From Acidimicrobiaceae bacterium (GTDB lineage: Bacteria > Actinomycetota > Acidimicrobiia > Acidimicrobiales > RAAP-2), in the NCBI GenBank assembly GCA_003158855.1, contig PMLJ01000039.1:9198-73197 (forward strand): a DNA stretch of 64,000 nt. The letters are read 5' to 3'. This document shows, one piece after another, positions 31,092 through 39,602 of this stretch; the first letter of the stretch is position 1, and each line of letters opens with the position of its first letter. The position numbers and the translations under genes are program-made. The notes beneath the pieces are model-generated. The model had not been told where the DNA came from. It did not search any database and saw nothing but the letters and a program-made list of their open reading frames with translations.

Positions 31092-31562
31092 ATGGGATCG
31101 CACCATGCTTCAGAGGGTCACCAGATCTTCGATGCAGCAGGCCGAAGGCTCGAGGTCATGCAGCAACAAACCAGAAGAGGGACGAATTCGACATCGAACG
31201 AACTGAATGCACCGTCGTCGGGAATCGCTCTGCCGATTGCATCACGGCGGACGTGGACAGTTCTTCTACTACCTCCGAGTCACGCAAATGACTTCGCGAA
31301 ACTGAGTGCGCTCATCAGTACATTGCGAGCACGGTTGGCGTCATGCTCGCTGCTGGAAGCCGCTGGCCGGAGCCGCACCGACAACATCGAAGCCCTCATT
31401 GAATGTCATCTCGCGCTGCATGAGGTGCTCGAGTGCGTCATCGATCTGGGGAGTTGCTGGGATCCGCCGGCCGGAGCGGCCATCGACCTCGACGAGATCC
31501 TCGACCAGTGCATCGCCGTGAAAGTCGATCTCGACATGACTTTCATGGCGAACCTGCCGTAG
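31092..31562 (+). CDS. Hypothetical protein
   Basis: The 156-residue frame begins with ATG preceded by GGAGG at seven bases, a strong initiation signal. The N-terminal 60 residues are Ser/Thr/Gln-rich and probably disordered. From about residue 65 it becomes helical, with AKLSALISTLRARL and IEALIECHLALHEVLECVIDL, ending MTFMANLP. No family is recognised. It heads a run of small genes on the same strand. Confidence 0.5.
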   Translation: MGSHHASEGHQIFDAAGRRLEVMQQQTRRGTNSTSNELNAPSSGIALPIASRRTWTVLLLPPSHANDFAKLSALISTLRARLASCSLLEAAGRSRTDNIEALIECHLALHEVLECVIDLGSCWDPPAGAAIDLDEILDQCIAVKVDLDMTFMANLP

Positions 31563-31654
31563 ACCATCGTGGCACCCGCATAGGAAAGAGGAGGAGAACG
31601 AACGAACACAAACAAGAGTGCACAACCACCAAGACCAAACAAAGGAGACTGACC

Positions 31655-31969
31655 ATGGAACCAACCTCAGACTTGGAAAGTGAGTTATCGACCAAGTTGT
31701 ATCGCTTGATCGGAGAACTCGACTGCGAGATATCACTGCTCCCCAACAAGCGCACCGTCGCCTCGTGGGCTCGAAGCGATATGTACGTCACCGTTATTCG
31801 GTGCAAGGACGCCATGATAAGCGCCCAGAAGTGCGCACTTCGACTTCACTTACTCGACACGATAGATGCGTACTCGGCCGGCTGGGTCGACGAGGTCATC
31901 GAGCGATGCGACGAATACCAGAGCCTTCTGGCCTTCGTCGAAGAGGATCTGATGCGCTTGACATTGTGA
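31655..31969 (+). CDS. Hypothetical small helical protein
   Basis: The 104-residue product starts at an ATG with AAAGGAG seven bases upstream. It is all-helical in appearance, with ELSTKLYRLIGELDCEISLL near the start and WVDEVIERCDEYQSLLAFVE near the end. The pattern of Leu/Ile heptads and two central Cys residues loosely mirrors the C-terminal part of the preceding 156-residue protein, so the two may be distant paralogues. No function can be assigned. Confidence 0.55.
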   Translation: MEPTSDLESELSTKLYRLIGELDCEISLLPNKRTVASWARSDMYVTVIRCKDAMISAQKCALRLHLLDTIDAYSAGWVDEVIERCDEYQSLLAFVEEDLMRLTL

Positions 31970-32220
31970 GAAGTCCGAGCGTGCAGCTTGCTCGGGACGT
32001 TTCCACATTCGTAGTGCAGCATGCGCCAGGGGCGGAGCGGGCCACACCACCGCGCTGAGCAAATATGCCAAATATGGCCATATTGATGGAGATTCAGCCG
32101 GATTCTCAACCAATAACAGAAGCTCAACAAAGTTTCTGGAAGTTTTTCGTGACAAACCCGAATCACTCCGGACTATCGAAAGAGAGAGCAACTTCGCTCT
32201 TCAACTTAAAGGACAGATCA

Positions 32221-32397
32221 ATGGATACGACCGAATTGACAGCAACGCTCGAATTGATAGAGGAGATATTTGACGGCGCCGTAGCATCGGGCAATGTGAG
32301 AGAGCAAGTCGAGCTCTACTTACTGGCGTGTCGGCTTATGGGCATTGCGCCGAACGAGGAGATTGTGAGGGCTCATGCTCTGGCGGGTCAATCTTGA
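32221..32397 (+). CDS. Hypothetical small protein
   Basis: A 58-residue frame begins at an ATG with AAAGGA seven bases upstream. The peptide is amphipathic and helical (ELTATLELIEEIFDGAVA, REQVELYLLACRLMG). An upstream in-frame start at 32065 exists but lacks such a site. It is the last of three small plus-strand genes before a strong hairpin terminator at 32543. Function unknown. Confidence 0.5.
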   Translation: MDTTELTATLELIEEIFDGAVASGNVREQVELYLLACRLMGIAPNEEIVRAHALAGQS

Positions 32398-32899
32398 ATG
32401 TTGAGGATCTTCCGTACTGGCGCTAGTTCAAGGACCAGCGGATTAATCGAAGGACTTGAATTGATCCTCGCAATCGCGGAGTAGGCTCAGTGCGGCAAAT
32501 GGCACCGAGCAATCCGGAACTGCTGCATCAGTTCGAGAGTTAGGCCGAGGGGTGGCGTAAGTCACCCCTCGGCCGCTTTGCCTGGGGTCGCATCGGACTA
32601 GTTCTGTGTGTCAGTTGAATATTCAAGTTCCATTTCTGTCTCCACGCCACAAGATCTTCCTCGGACTGACTGGACATTCAGACAGGGTGCACAGGTTGTG
32701 TGGGTTCCTAGAGGATGCGCGCACTGATGCGCCCAACTCAGCGCTCCAATAGTCGCAGCCAGCGCAAGACCGCTCTCCTGTCGCGTCAAGGGACGTCAAC
32801 AATCTCCGACTGGAGAATCGCGTCGTGGACCACTGGCGACACGCCATCAGATTGACAGTAGATTCGTTCAGGCGAAGGCACGAATCCAAAGGAGTGGCG
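32398..32899. other. Intergenic region with one terminator
   Basis: About 500 bases hold a clear hairpin at 32543-32574 and otherwise no supported gene. Short minus-strand frames with several Cys residues occur at 32598-32889 but lack a ribosome-binding site. The Fic gene promoter is expected in its right part. Confidence 0.5.
32543..32574 (+). terminator. Strong hairpin terminator
   Basis: GGCCGAGGGGTG and CACCCCTCGGCC pair perfectly over 12 bases around the 8-base loop GCGTAAGT, followed by GCTTTG. It closes the run of small genes ending at 32397. Confidence 0.75.
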
Positions 32900-34306
32900 A
32901 TGGCGAATGCCGAAAGTGGTCCGCCTGGGTACGAGCCGATCTCTACGTGGGATTCCTGGGAAGTCCTGTCAGTTTCATCGACGTGGGCCGATTCGTTATC
33001 AATTTATGAGAGCTCGCGAACCGTAGCCGATTCCCTCAAATTTGATCGTCTAGTTCGCGCTGAGATGCGGAAGGCTGCGCTCGAAACTGGAGCTATCGAG
33101 GGAATGTACTCGTTGCAGCGCGGGATTACGCGATCAGTTGCGCTGGAAGGAACTCTCTGGGAGATGAAACTCGACGAGATCGGGCCGGACGTACGATCCC
33201 ACTTCCAGGCGCAACTCGACGCATTTGAGATGACTCTCGACTTTGCTACTAGTTCAATGCCCGTGACTGAGGCGTGGATCCGGGAGTTACATGCGGTGCT
33301 CTGTCGGAACCAAAAGACTTACAGAGTGTTGACTGATTTGGGATGGCAGGACAATCCCTTGGAGCTGGGTGCGTATAAGAAGTTTCCCAACAATGTGACT
33401 CTCGACGATGGATCGATCCATTGGTATGCGCCGGTGGCAGACGTGGCTCCAGAAATGGGGAGATTGGTCGCTGAGATGATTCGGCCGGACTTTGGGGCTG
33501 GTCACGCAATTGTTCAAGCCGCATATTGCCACCATGCCTTCACAACGATTCATCCGTTTGCTGACGGAAACGGGAGGGTGGCACGGGCGCTTGCCTCGGT
33601 TTACCTGTATCGAGCCGCGGGCATTCCACTGGTCGTATTTTCCGACGAAGTTGAAGACTACTTCTCAGCGCTCGCGGACGCCGACTCGGGCCACCGCGAA
33701 ACCTTCGTCCGGTTTGTCGAAGACAGGGCAGTCGACACCCTCAACACAATCACGATGCAACTTCGCGCGAGCGAGGTTGGGCTCGAAGACCTTGCCGGAA
33801 CGATTCGAGGTCAGTTCTTGACTCATGGAGACCTGTCATACCAAGAGCTGCGAATAATTGGAGAACGGCTTCTCACGCGAGTGAGCGACAAGTGCTACGA
33901 GCGCCTCGCCAACTTAGAATTCGGTACTGGAGTAACGATTGGAAAAATTAGCAATCAAAATCCGGTGCAGCATGTAATGTTCGGCACTGATTATCTTGGG
34001 CCGACATCAATTCAATGCCTTGGGGTCTCACTATCCTGCGGCGAACCGGTAAGTGTTGGACTCATGGAGTATCCTGCCCTTGGAGTTGCAACCTCGAAGG
34101 AAAATCCCTTTGCATTCTCGATCATTGCGAATGGTGATACGTCAATCTTGCCATTGAAAATGCGACTATCCGACGTTCATCCCTCAATCAGGGCAGCAGC
34201 CGATACTCGAATCGACTCTTGGGTCGATCTTGCGATGGGAACGCTTGTGCGTAAGTTCACCCAATTGTTCGAGAAGGAAAAACGGTCGAGGGGCCTTATC
34301 CCATAA
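32900..34306 (+). CDS. Fic domain protein (AMPylase-type) with inhibitory motif
   Basis: The 468-residue protein carries the complete Fic active-site motif HPFADGNGRVAR at residues 218-229, where the His is the catalytic base. Fic enzymes attach AMP or other nucleotide parts to target side chains. The inhibitory helix motif [S/T]xxxE[G/N] is present upstream as TGAIEG at residues 63-68, so this is a self-inhibited Fic of the N-terminal class. The C-terminal 170 residues are of unknown fold and may recognise a target. AAAGGAG precedes the ATG at 32900, favouring it over an earlier start at 32825. A regulatory or toxin role is inference. Confidence 0.88.
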   Translation: MANAESGPPGYEPISTWDSWEVLSVSSTWADSLSIYESSRTVADSLKFDRLVRAEMRKAALETGAIEGMYSLQRGITRSVALEGTLWEMKLDEIGPDVRSHFQAQLDAFEMTLDFATSSMPVTEAWIRELHAVLCRNQKTYRVLTDLGWQDNPLELGAYKKFPNNVTLDDGSIHWYAPVADVAPEMGRLVAEMIRPDFGAGHAIVQAAYCHHAFTTIHPFADGNGRVARALASVYLYRAAGIPLVVFSDEVEDYFSALADADSGHRETFVRFVEDRAVDTLNTITMQLRASEVGLEDLAGTIRGQFLTHGDLSYQELRIIGERLLTRVSDKCYERLANLEFGTGVTIGKISNQNPVQHVMFGTDYLGPTSIQCLGVSLSCGEPVSVGLMEYPALGVATSKENPFAFSIIANGDTSILPLKMRLSDVHPSIRAAADTRIDSWVDLAMGTLVRKFTQLFEKEKRSRGLIP

Positions 34307-34402
34307 TCGTACGTTGTGAGAGCTGGAGACTATTCCCTGGGGTGCGTTCGTGTATAACAGCACCTGCAAACTGCAGTAATTGAGAGTTACGTTTTGCAAT
34401 GG

Positions 34403-34948
34403 CTAAGTGCTGAATTTAAAAGGTTCGGGTCCAGGAGGTGGTGTGACGGTTCCGCCGAAAGTCGCAGTGGCACGCATGTCTACTGAAGCGACTCCCTTTA
34501 TCGGCGCTTTGTTGACGATTACAGGTCTGGGTCCAGCGCGTTCGGAGTACTCGGCAATTAGGACTAGAAGTTCCGCAATCTGATCGAGACGCTGTTCTGA
34601 AGCCCAGGATTCAACTGGATCCGGATTAGCCATCGATCGGTTCTTCATGTCGTTGAGCACGTCCACCGAGTATCTCTCAACTTGGAGTGCGTCGATCTCG
34701 GTGTGGTGATTTGGACAAATGAGGATCAAATTGTCAAACGAATCACCTTCGTCTGGAGTCATGGTGGAGTCGTAGCGAGGCCCCCCTGGGCTCTTGCTGC
34801 GGATGTGGGCGATTTCCGCCCGCACCGACTTCCATTCTGGCTTCGCAATGACTTTCTCACAGCGGAGGGAGGTGTCTAGATCAATGAAGGCACAAAGATT
34901 ACGAGACAAGGCATAGAGCTGCTTCGTGACCCCGGAACTAATTGACAT
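34403..34948 (-). CDS. HNH endonuclease-like protein
   Basis: The 181-residue protein shows an HNH nuclease core: CAFIDL-and-RCEKVI Cys residues, AEIAHIRSKSPGGPRYD with the first His, then DSFDNLILICPNHHTEID containing the Asn and final His pair. Such domains cleave DNA with a single metal ion. The C-terminal third is a low-complexity tail ending GTVTPPPGPEPF. The ATG at 34948 is chosen because homologous cores begin nearby; the longer frame is less likely. It lies tail-to-tail with the Fic gene. Confidence 0.78.
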   Translation of the reverse strand: MSISSGVTKQLYALSRNLCAFIDLDTSLRCEKVIAKPEWKSVRAEIAHIRSKSPGGPRYDSTMTPDEGDSFDNLILICPNHHTEIDALQVERYSVDVLNDMKNRSMANPDPVESWASEQRLDQIAELLVLIAEYSERAGPRPVIVNKAPIKGVASVDMRATATFGGTVTPPPGPEPFKFST

Positions 34949-35463
34949 GGGTATATCTTTAGCAAGAGATGGACGGCTGGGTGGGTTCAGTTCTGTGGCT
35001 CGACTCAATAGCGCACCGTATGGGACTGTCGAATGACCTTGGCTCGATGGGGGCGTCGAACGCATGCGCGGGAGCGCAGCGCCGACGGCCCCGCAGGCCG
35101 GGTCAGCGGCTGACCAAGCACCTCGGAGCCCTCCGAGGTGGTCGCACTCCGCCAGATGCTGATGTCTCCATCATCCTCCATTCCAACCAGTGACCTTGAC
35201 CAACTGGGCTTCAGTCCCTTCGCAAGCGCATCTTGGAGCCGGGCTTATCTCCCCGCAATCACACGAAGGTTCTGTGGTAATGGCCCGATGTGAACCTTCA
35301 CGCCCTGGCCTCTGACCGGCGGGGCGTCAGGGAACTTCTGGAGCCAGCACTCACTATCGTGCGGAGCCTCTCCAATATGCCTCAGTGATTTACTGATCGT
35401 CAGGAACTGCGAACACGCCGTTGACGTCATGAGGGGCCAGATAAAATTCTGGTTCCTCCGGCT
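34949..35463. other. Intergenic region with tandem hairpins and a gene remnant
   Basis: About 515 bases contain two exact hairpins, GGTCAG-cgg-CTGACC at 35101-35115 and CACCTCGGAG-cc-CTCCGAGGTG at 35119-35140, in a block of higher G+C than its surroundings. At 35390-35467 a short minus-strand frame starts with GTG overlapping the hsdR stop and reads VKPEEPEFYLAPHDVNG. A second frame at 35245-35430 could be its frameshifted continuation (GVKVHIGPLPQNLRVIAGR). This may be a decayed small gene of the restriction operon. Confidence 0.4.
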
Positions 35464-38400
35464 TCACGATGCGGAGTCCGAATTGGGTTCGCGCAGGCGG
35501 CTGTAGAGACGGTTGGCGTACATGTCCATGAGCGCCGTTCGGAACTCCTCGTCGTCAATGATGCGCTTATAGATGGCCTCGTTCTCGTCCATCCGACCCA
35601 TGATGGTCTCTAAGAATCGGCGGTCGAAAACCAAACGAAAGTTGTCGAAGACATTGTGCTTGGCTTGGTCAACGACGTCGGTGTCGGTGGCCCAGGTCTC
35701 TTCGAACTGGTCGAAGAGCAGCTGGTCCCGCTCGTCCAGATTCATCCCGAAGCGCTCGTTGAGTGCCTGGATAATCGTCGAGAGGTTCTCGCGGTCCGGT
35801 TCGTGTTGCGGGCCCTTGCCCGAGTAGACGGCCTTCACCTCACCTTCACCCTCGAGCTCGAGCGATCCCTCGAAGGTCTGCTCCGTGCGCAGATGGGTCA
35901 GCTTCACCTCGGCGCCGATATCGATGCCCTCCGCGTCACGACGCGGTAGTCGCGCCTCGAGGGCCCGGGCGTAGATGTAGTCGCGCTCGAGGATCCGGTC
36001 GGTGAAGCTCACGATCTGGGCGATGAAGCCGTAGATCGAGACGTAGCGGCCGAGCACATCGCGAAATTCGTCCTGGTCCTCTTTAGCAAGCCCTTCGAAG
36101 CGCGCGAGGCCCGGGTCGAGGGTGGCGTAGACCTTGGCGTGGTTGTCAACCCGCCGGCCAGCCAGCAGCTCGGCGACGGCCGGGCCGATCTCGTCTTCTC
36201 GGATCACGGGCGAGTCGAGGAGGGCCCGGTGGGTGTCCCAGAGCAGGTTCGGATCGGTAGGGATGGCTTCGGTGCGCTCGAACCACGGTGCGAAGGCCTT
36301 TTCGATGTCGTCGGTGTCGTTGCGAAAGTCCAGCACGAAGGTGTCAGACTTGCCGGCCATGGTGCGGTTAAGCCTCGAGAGTGTCTGGACGGCGTTGAGC
36401 CCAGTCAGCACCTTGTCGACGTACATCGTGTGCAGGAGCGGCTGGTCGAAGCCGGTCTGGAACTTCTCGGCGACGATCAGGACCTGGTAGTCGTCGCCGG
36501 CGAACCGCGTAGCGGTCTCGCGTTCACCGAACCCGTTCATGCCCGCCTCGGTGTAGACGATCGTGTCGTCGATCACCTTGCCACTGAAGGCGACGAGCGT
36601 CGAGAGGTCGGTGTACTGGTGTTCGTGGATGTACTTGTCAATCGCCTGCTTGTAGCGCACGGCGTGCAGGCGCGAAGAGGTGACGACCATCGCCTTCGCG
36701 TCACCGTTGATCTTCTTGGCGGTGTGCTGGCGAAAGTGTTCGACGATGATCTCGGCCTTCTGGGCCAGGTTCGTCGGGTGCAACGAGACGAAGCGGGCGA
36801 TGGCGGCCTTGGCGCGGGACTTGTCGTGGGCGGGGTCATCGGCGATGCGCTTCTCGATGCGCCAGTAGGTCTGGTAGGTCGTGTAGTTGGCCAGCACGTC
36901 GAGGATGAAGCCCTCGTCGATGGCCTGGCGCATCGAGTAGAGGTGGAAGGGTACGAAGCGGGTACCGCTCGGAGTGTCGATCTTGTGGCCGAAGAGTTCC
37001 AAGGTCTTGGCCTTAGGGGTGGCGGTAAAGGCGAAGAAGGAGATGTTGTCCTGGCGTCCGCGGCCCGAGAGCGTCGCAACGAGCCGGTCCTCGTCGTCAC
37101 CACCGGCCGCTTCGGCGGCGGCCTCCTCGCGCTCGGCCTCGATGAGGGCCCTGTCGGCATCCTGACCCTTCGTGAGGGCCGCACGTAGTTTCCTTCGCCG
37201 CCACGCCGGTCTGCGAGGAGTGAGCCTCGTCGACGACGACGGCGTAACGCCGCGCCTTCGCCTGGCCGAGCTTGTCGAGGATGAAGGGGAACTTCTGCAG
37301 GGTGGTGATAATGATCTTCGCCTGCTCACCGGATAGCGCGGATGCCAACTGCTCGGAGTCCTGGTCGATCTTCTCCACGACTCCGCGGGCGTGTTCGAAC
37401 TGGTAGATGGTTTCTTGGAGCTGACGATCGAGCACGAGCCGGTCGGTGATGACGATCACCTTGTCGAAGACCTTGCGGTCCTCTTCGTCGTGCAGGTTGG
37501 CGAGGCGGTGGCTGATCCAGGCGATCGTGTTGGACTTGCCGGACCCGGCCGAGTGCTGAACGAGGTAGTTCTTACCCGCGCCGAGCGCCTTGGCGTCTGC
37601 TTCGAGCTTTCGCACCACGTCCAACTGGTGAAAGCGCGGGAAGATCGTCGTCCGGTTCCTCGCCTTGGCGGCCTTGGAGCCCTTGTCGGGCACGTCAACG
37701 TGGATGAAACGCGCCAGGACGTCAAGCCACGAGTCGCGTTGCCACACGTCTTCCCAGAGGTAGGCCGTTCGGTGGCCGGTCGCCGACGGCGGATTGCCGG
37801 CCCGGCCCGCCTGGCCGGCACCACCGGTGCCCTGGTTGAAGGGGAGGAAGCGCGTTGACCTTCCTTCCAGTTTCGTCGTCATCGCGACGAGGTCGGGATC
37901 GACGCAGAAGTGAACGAGGGCTCGTCGCGTGAGGCTGACGTTGTTCGGATCGCGGTCGTTGCGGTACTGCGTCTTCGCGTCCTCGACGCTCTGGCCCGTG
38001 AGCGGATTCTTCAGCTCGGCCGTCGCAGTGGGGATCCCGTTTACCAGCAGTGCCAGGTCGATGCTCTTCTTCGAGGTGGTCTCGTAGACGAACTGTCGGG
38101 TGAGCGTAACCCGGTTGGCCTGGTAGAGGGTCTCGAGGGAGGGAGTGAGCCCGTGGGCTGGCTTGAAGTAAGCGAGATGGAAGGTGACCCCGTAGTCGAT
38201 GACCGCGTGGCGCAGCACGTCGAGCGTGCCGCGTGCGTCGAGTTCACTGGCCAGGCGCCTAGCGAAGCCGTTCTGCGTCGCCTGGACGTCGCCGCCGTAA
38301 CCCCGAAGCACCAACTCATCCCAGGCTTTCTGCTGGGTCGCCTTGATGAAGGTGAAAAGTTCTACTAGGTCCAGTCCGAGTGCGGCGTCGAAGTGGGTCG

Positions 38401-38479
38401 GCTCTGAGGCGAGGTAGCGTCCGCTGCTCAGCAGGGAATTCTCGATGGCGTCTTCGAATGCTCGCTCAGCGGTTCCCAT
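35464..38479 (-). pseudogene. hsdR: Type I restriction enzyme R subunit, frameshifted
   Basis: Together the two overlapping frames make one HsdR of about 1000 residues. The N-terminal part (38479 to about 37190) has the nuclease region with TATAELKNPLTGQSVEDA and the Walker A motif QHSAGSGKSNTIAW, then VVVDEAHSSQTG. The C-terminal part (about 37190-35464) continues with FFAFTATPKAKTLELFG, VAEKFQTGFDQP and LSRLNRT. One extra base in AAGGAAAC near 37192 shifts the frame inside the helicase just after the DEAH box. If the base is real, restriction is lost; otherwise it is a sequencing error. hsdS overlaps its start by 14 bases. Confidence 0.85.
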
Positions 38480-39602
38480 TGACAACCTCCGGCATGTCGA
38501 GTTGGCCGGTAACGGCCGCTGTGATAAGGGCTTGGCGTCGTTCACGAAGTTGTGCGAGTTGTTCATCGAGCTTCCGAAGCAATTCGTCCATCGCCGCTTC
38601 GCTTCGATCCAATCTGCCGGCTATTTCTTGTTGTTCAGTTAGGGAAGGAACGCCAACTCGTAGTTGACCGACAACATTTCGGTTGATTCCTGTAACTGCG
38701 GACTTTTCCTCATCGAAGTTCAGCGGCAGCGCACGAAGCAGGTGATACACCCACCGAGGACTATTTCCTCGGAAGTCCTTCACATAGAGCGTCGTGTTCA
38801 GAGGCCAATAGGGAGTTTCTAGCCAGAAAACCTCACCGATTGTTCCATATCGACCTGTCACGACTCCGGGTGGGGCACATACTGCAACGTTGTGCCTGCC
38901 CGACACGCCCCCAGATGAGACCACGGGTACTTCACCTTCAAATCGCTCTTGCGAAGGGAGGTCATGGCCGCGTTGCAGCGCAATCAGAATGCCCAAGTTG
39001 GCCAATCTCCAATTTGGAGGCAGCGTGCCCTCCCCGGTGATGGGGTCTACGCCTTGGAGAATTAGTCGGCATTGTTGCGCAGATGCGCGGACTTGAAGCG
39101 TAGTTAGCATCCGCTGCTTCTTCTCGATTAGCGCGTCGATTCTCGCCGTTTCCCTGTCGAGGTAGTTGGCTACGGCTGTTTGTTGCTCCAAAGTTGGAAT
39201 ATCTATTTGTACTCCACCGACCACATCTTTCGTCACTGCGTCGTACGTTGAGCCAATAGCCAACGACGAAAGGACCTCCACTTTTGCGTGGAGCAGCCAC
39301 CAAAGGAATCGTTGTTCAAGATCCATCGCCCTAACCGCGCAAAGTCCGCGCCCGATGCCATAGGGTCGATCTGCGACATTTAGTGCACCGACCGGTGCAC
39401 GAACTGAGAGAAGAATGTCGCCCGATTCGCACCTCTTAGGTGCGCTATCACAGCGCTTCATAGGAATCGGATACCTGTCCCCGAATTCGGCATTACCTTG
39501 AAGAAATGGTAAGCCGAATTGTTCGTATGACGATACGGCCTCCGACGGAGGCGATTGTCCGGCAATGATATTCACGACGCGCTTCAGCGCCATCACAGTC
39601 AC
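38466..39602 (-). CDS. hsdS: Type I restriction-modification specificity subunit
   Basis: The 378-residue protein has the two-TRD layout of HsdS, which chooses the DNA target for both methylation and cleavage. Each target-recognition domain is followed by a conserved helical spacer: LEQQTAVANYLDRETARID at about residue 137 and LTEQQEIAGRLDRSEAAMD at about residue 320. The ATG overlaps the hsdM stop (ATGA). The target sequence cannot be predicted. Confidence 0.92.
   Translation of the reverse strand: MTVMALKRVVNIIAGQSPPSEAVSSYEQFGLPFLQGNAEFGDRYPIPMKRCDSAPKRCESGDILLSVRAPVGALNVADRPYGIGRGLCAVRAMDLEQRFLWWLLHAKVEVLSSLAIGSTYDAVTKDVVGGVQIDIPTLEQQTAVANYLDRETARIDALIEKKQRMLTTLQVRASAQQCRLILQGVDPITGEGTLPPNWRLANLGILIALQRGHDLPSQERFEGEVPVVSSGGVSGRHNVAVCAPPGVVTGRYGTIGEVFWLETPYWPLNTTLYVKDFRGNSPRWVYHLLRALPLNFDEEKSAVTGINRNVVGQLRVGVPSLTEQQEIAGRLDRSEAAMDELLRKLDEQLAQLRERRQALITAAVTGQLDMPEVVNGNR

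Noticed and set aside
32598-32889. Cys-containing small minus-strand frames before the Fic gene
   Set aside because: No ribosome-binding site and no family; probably chance.
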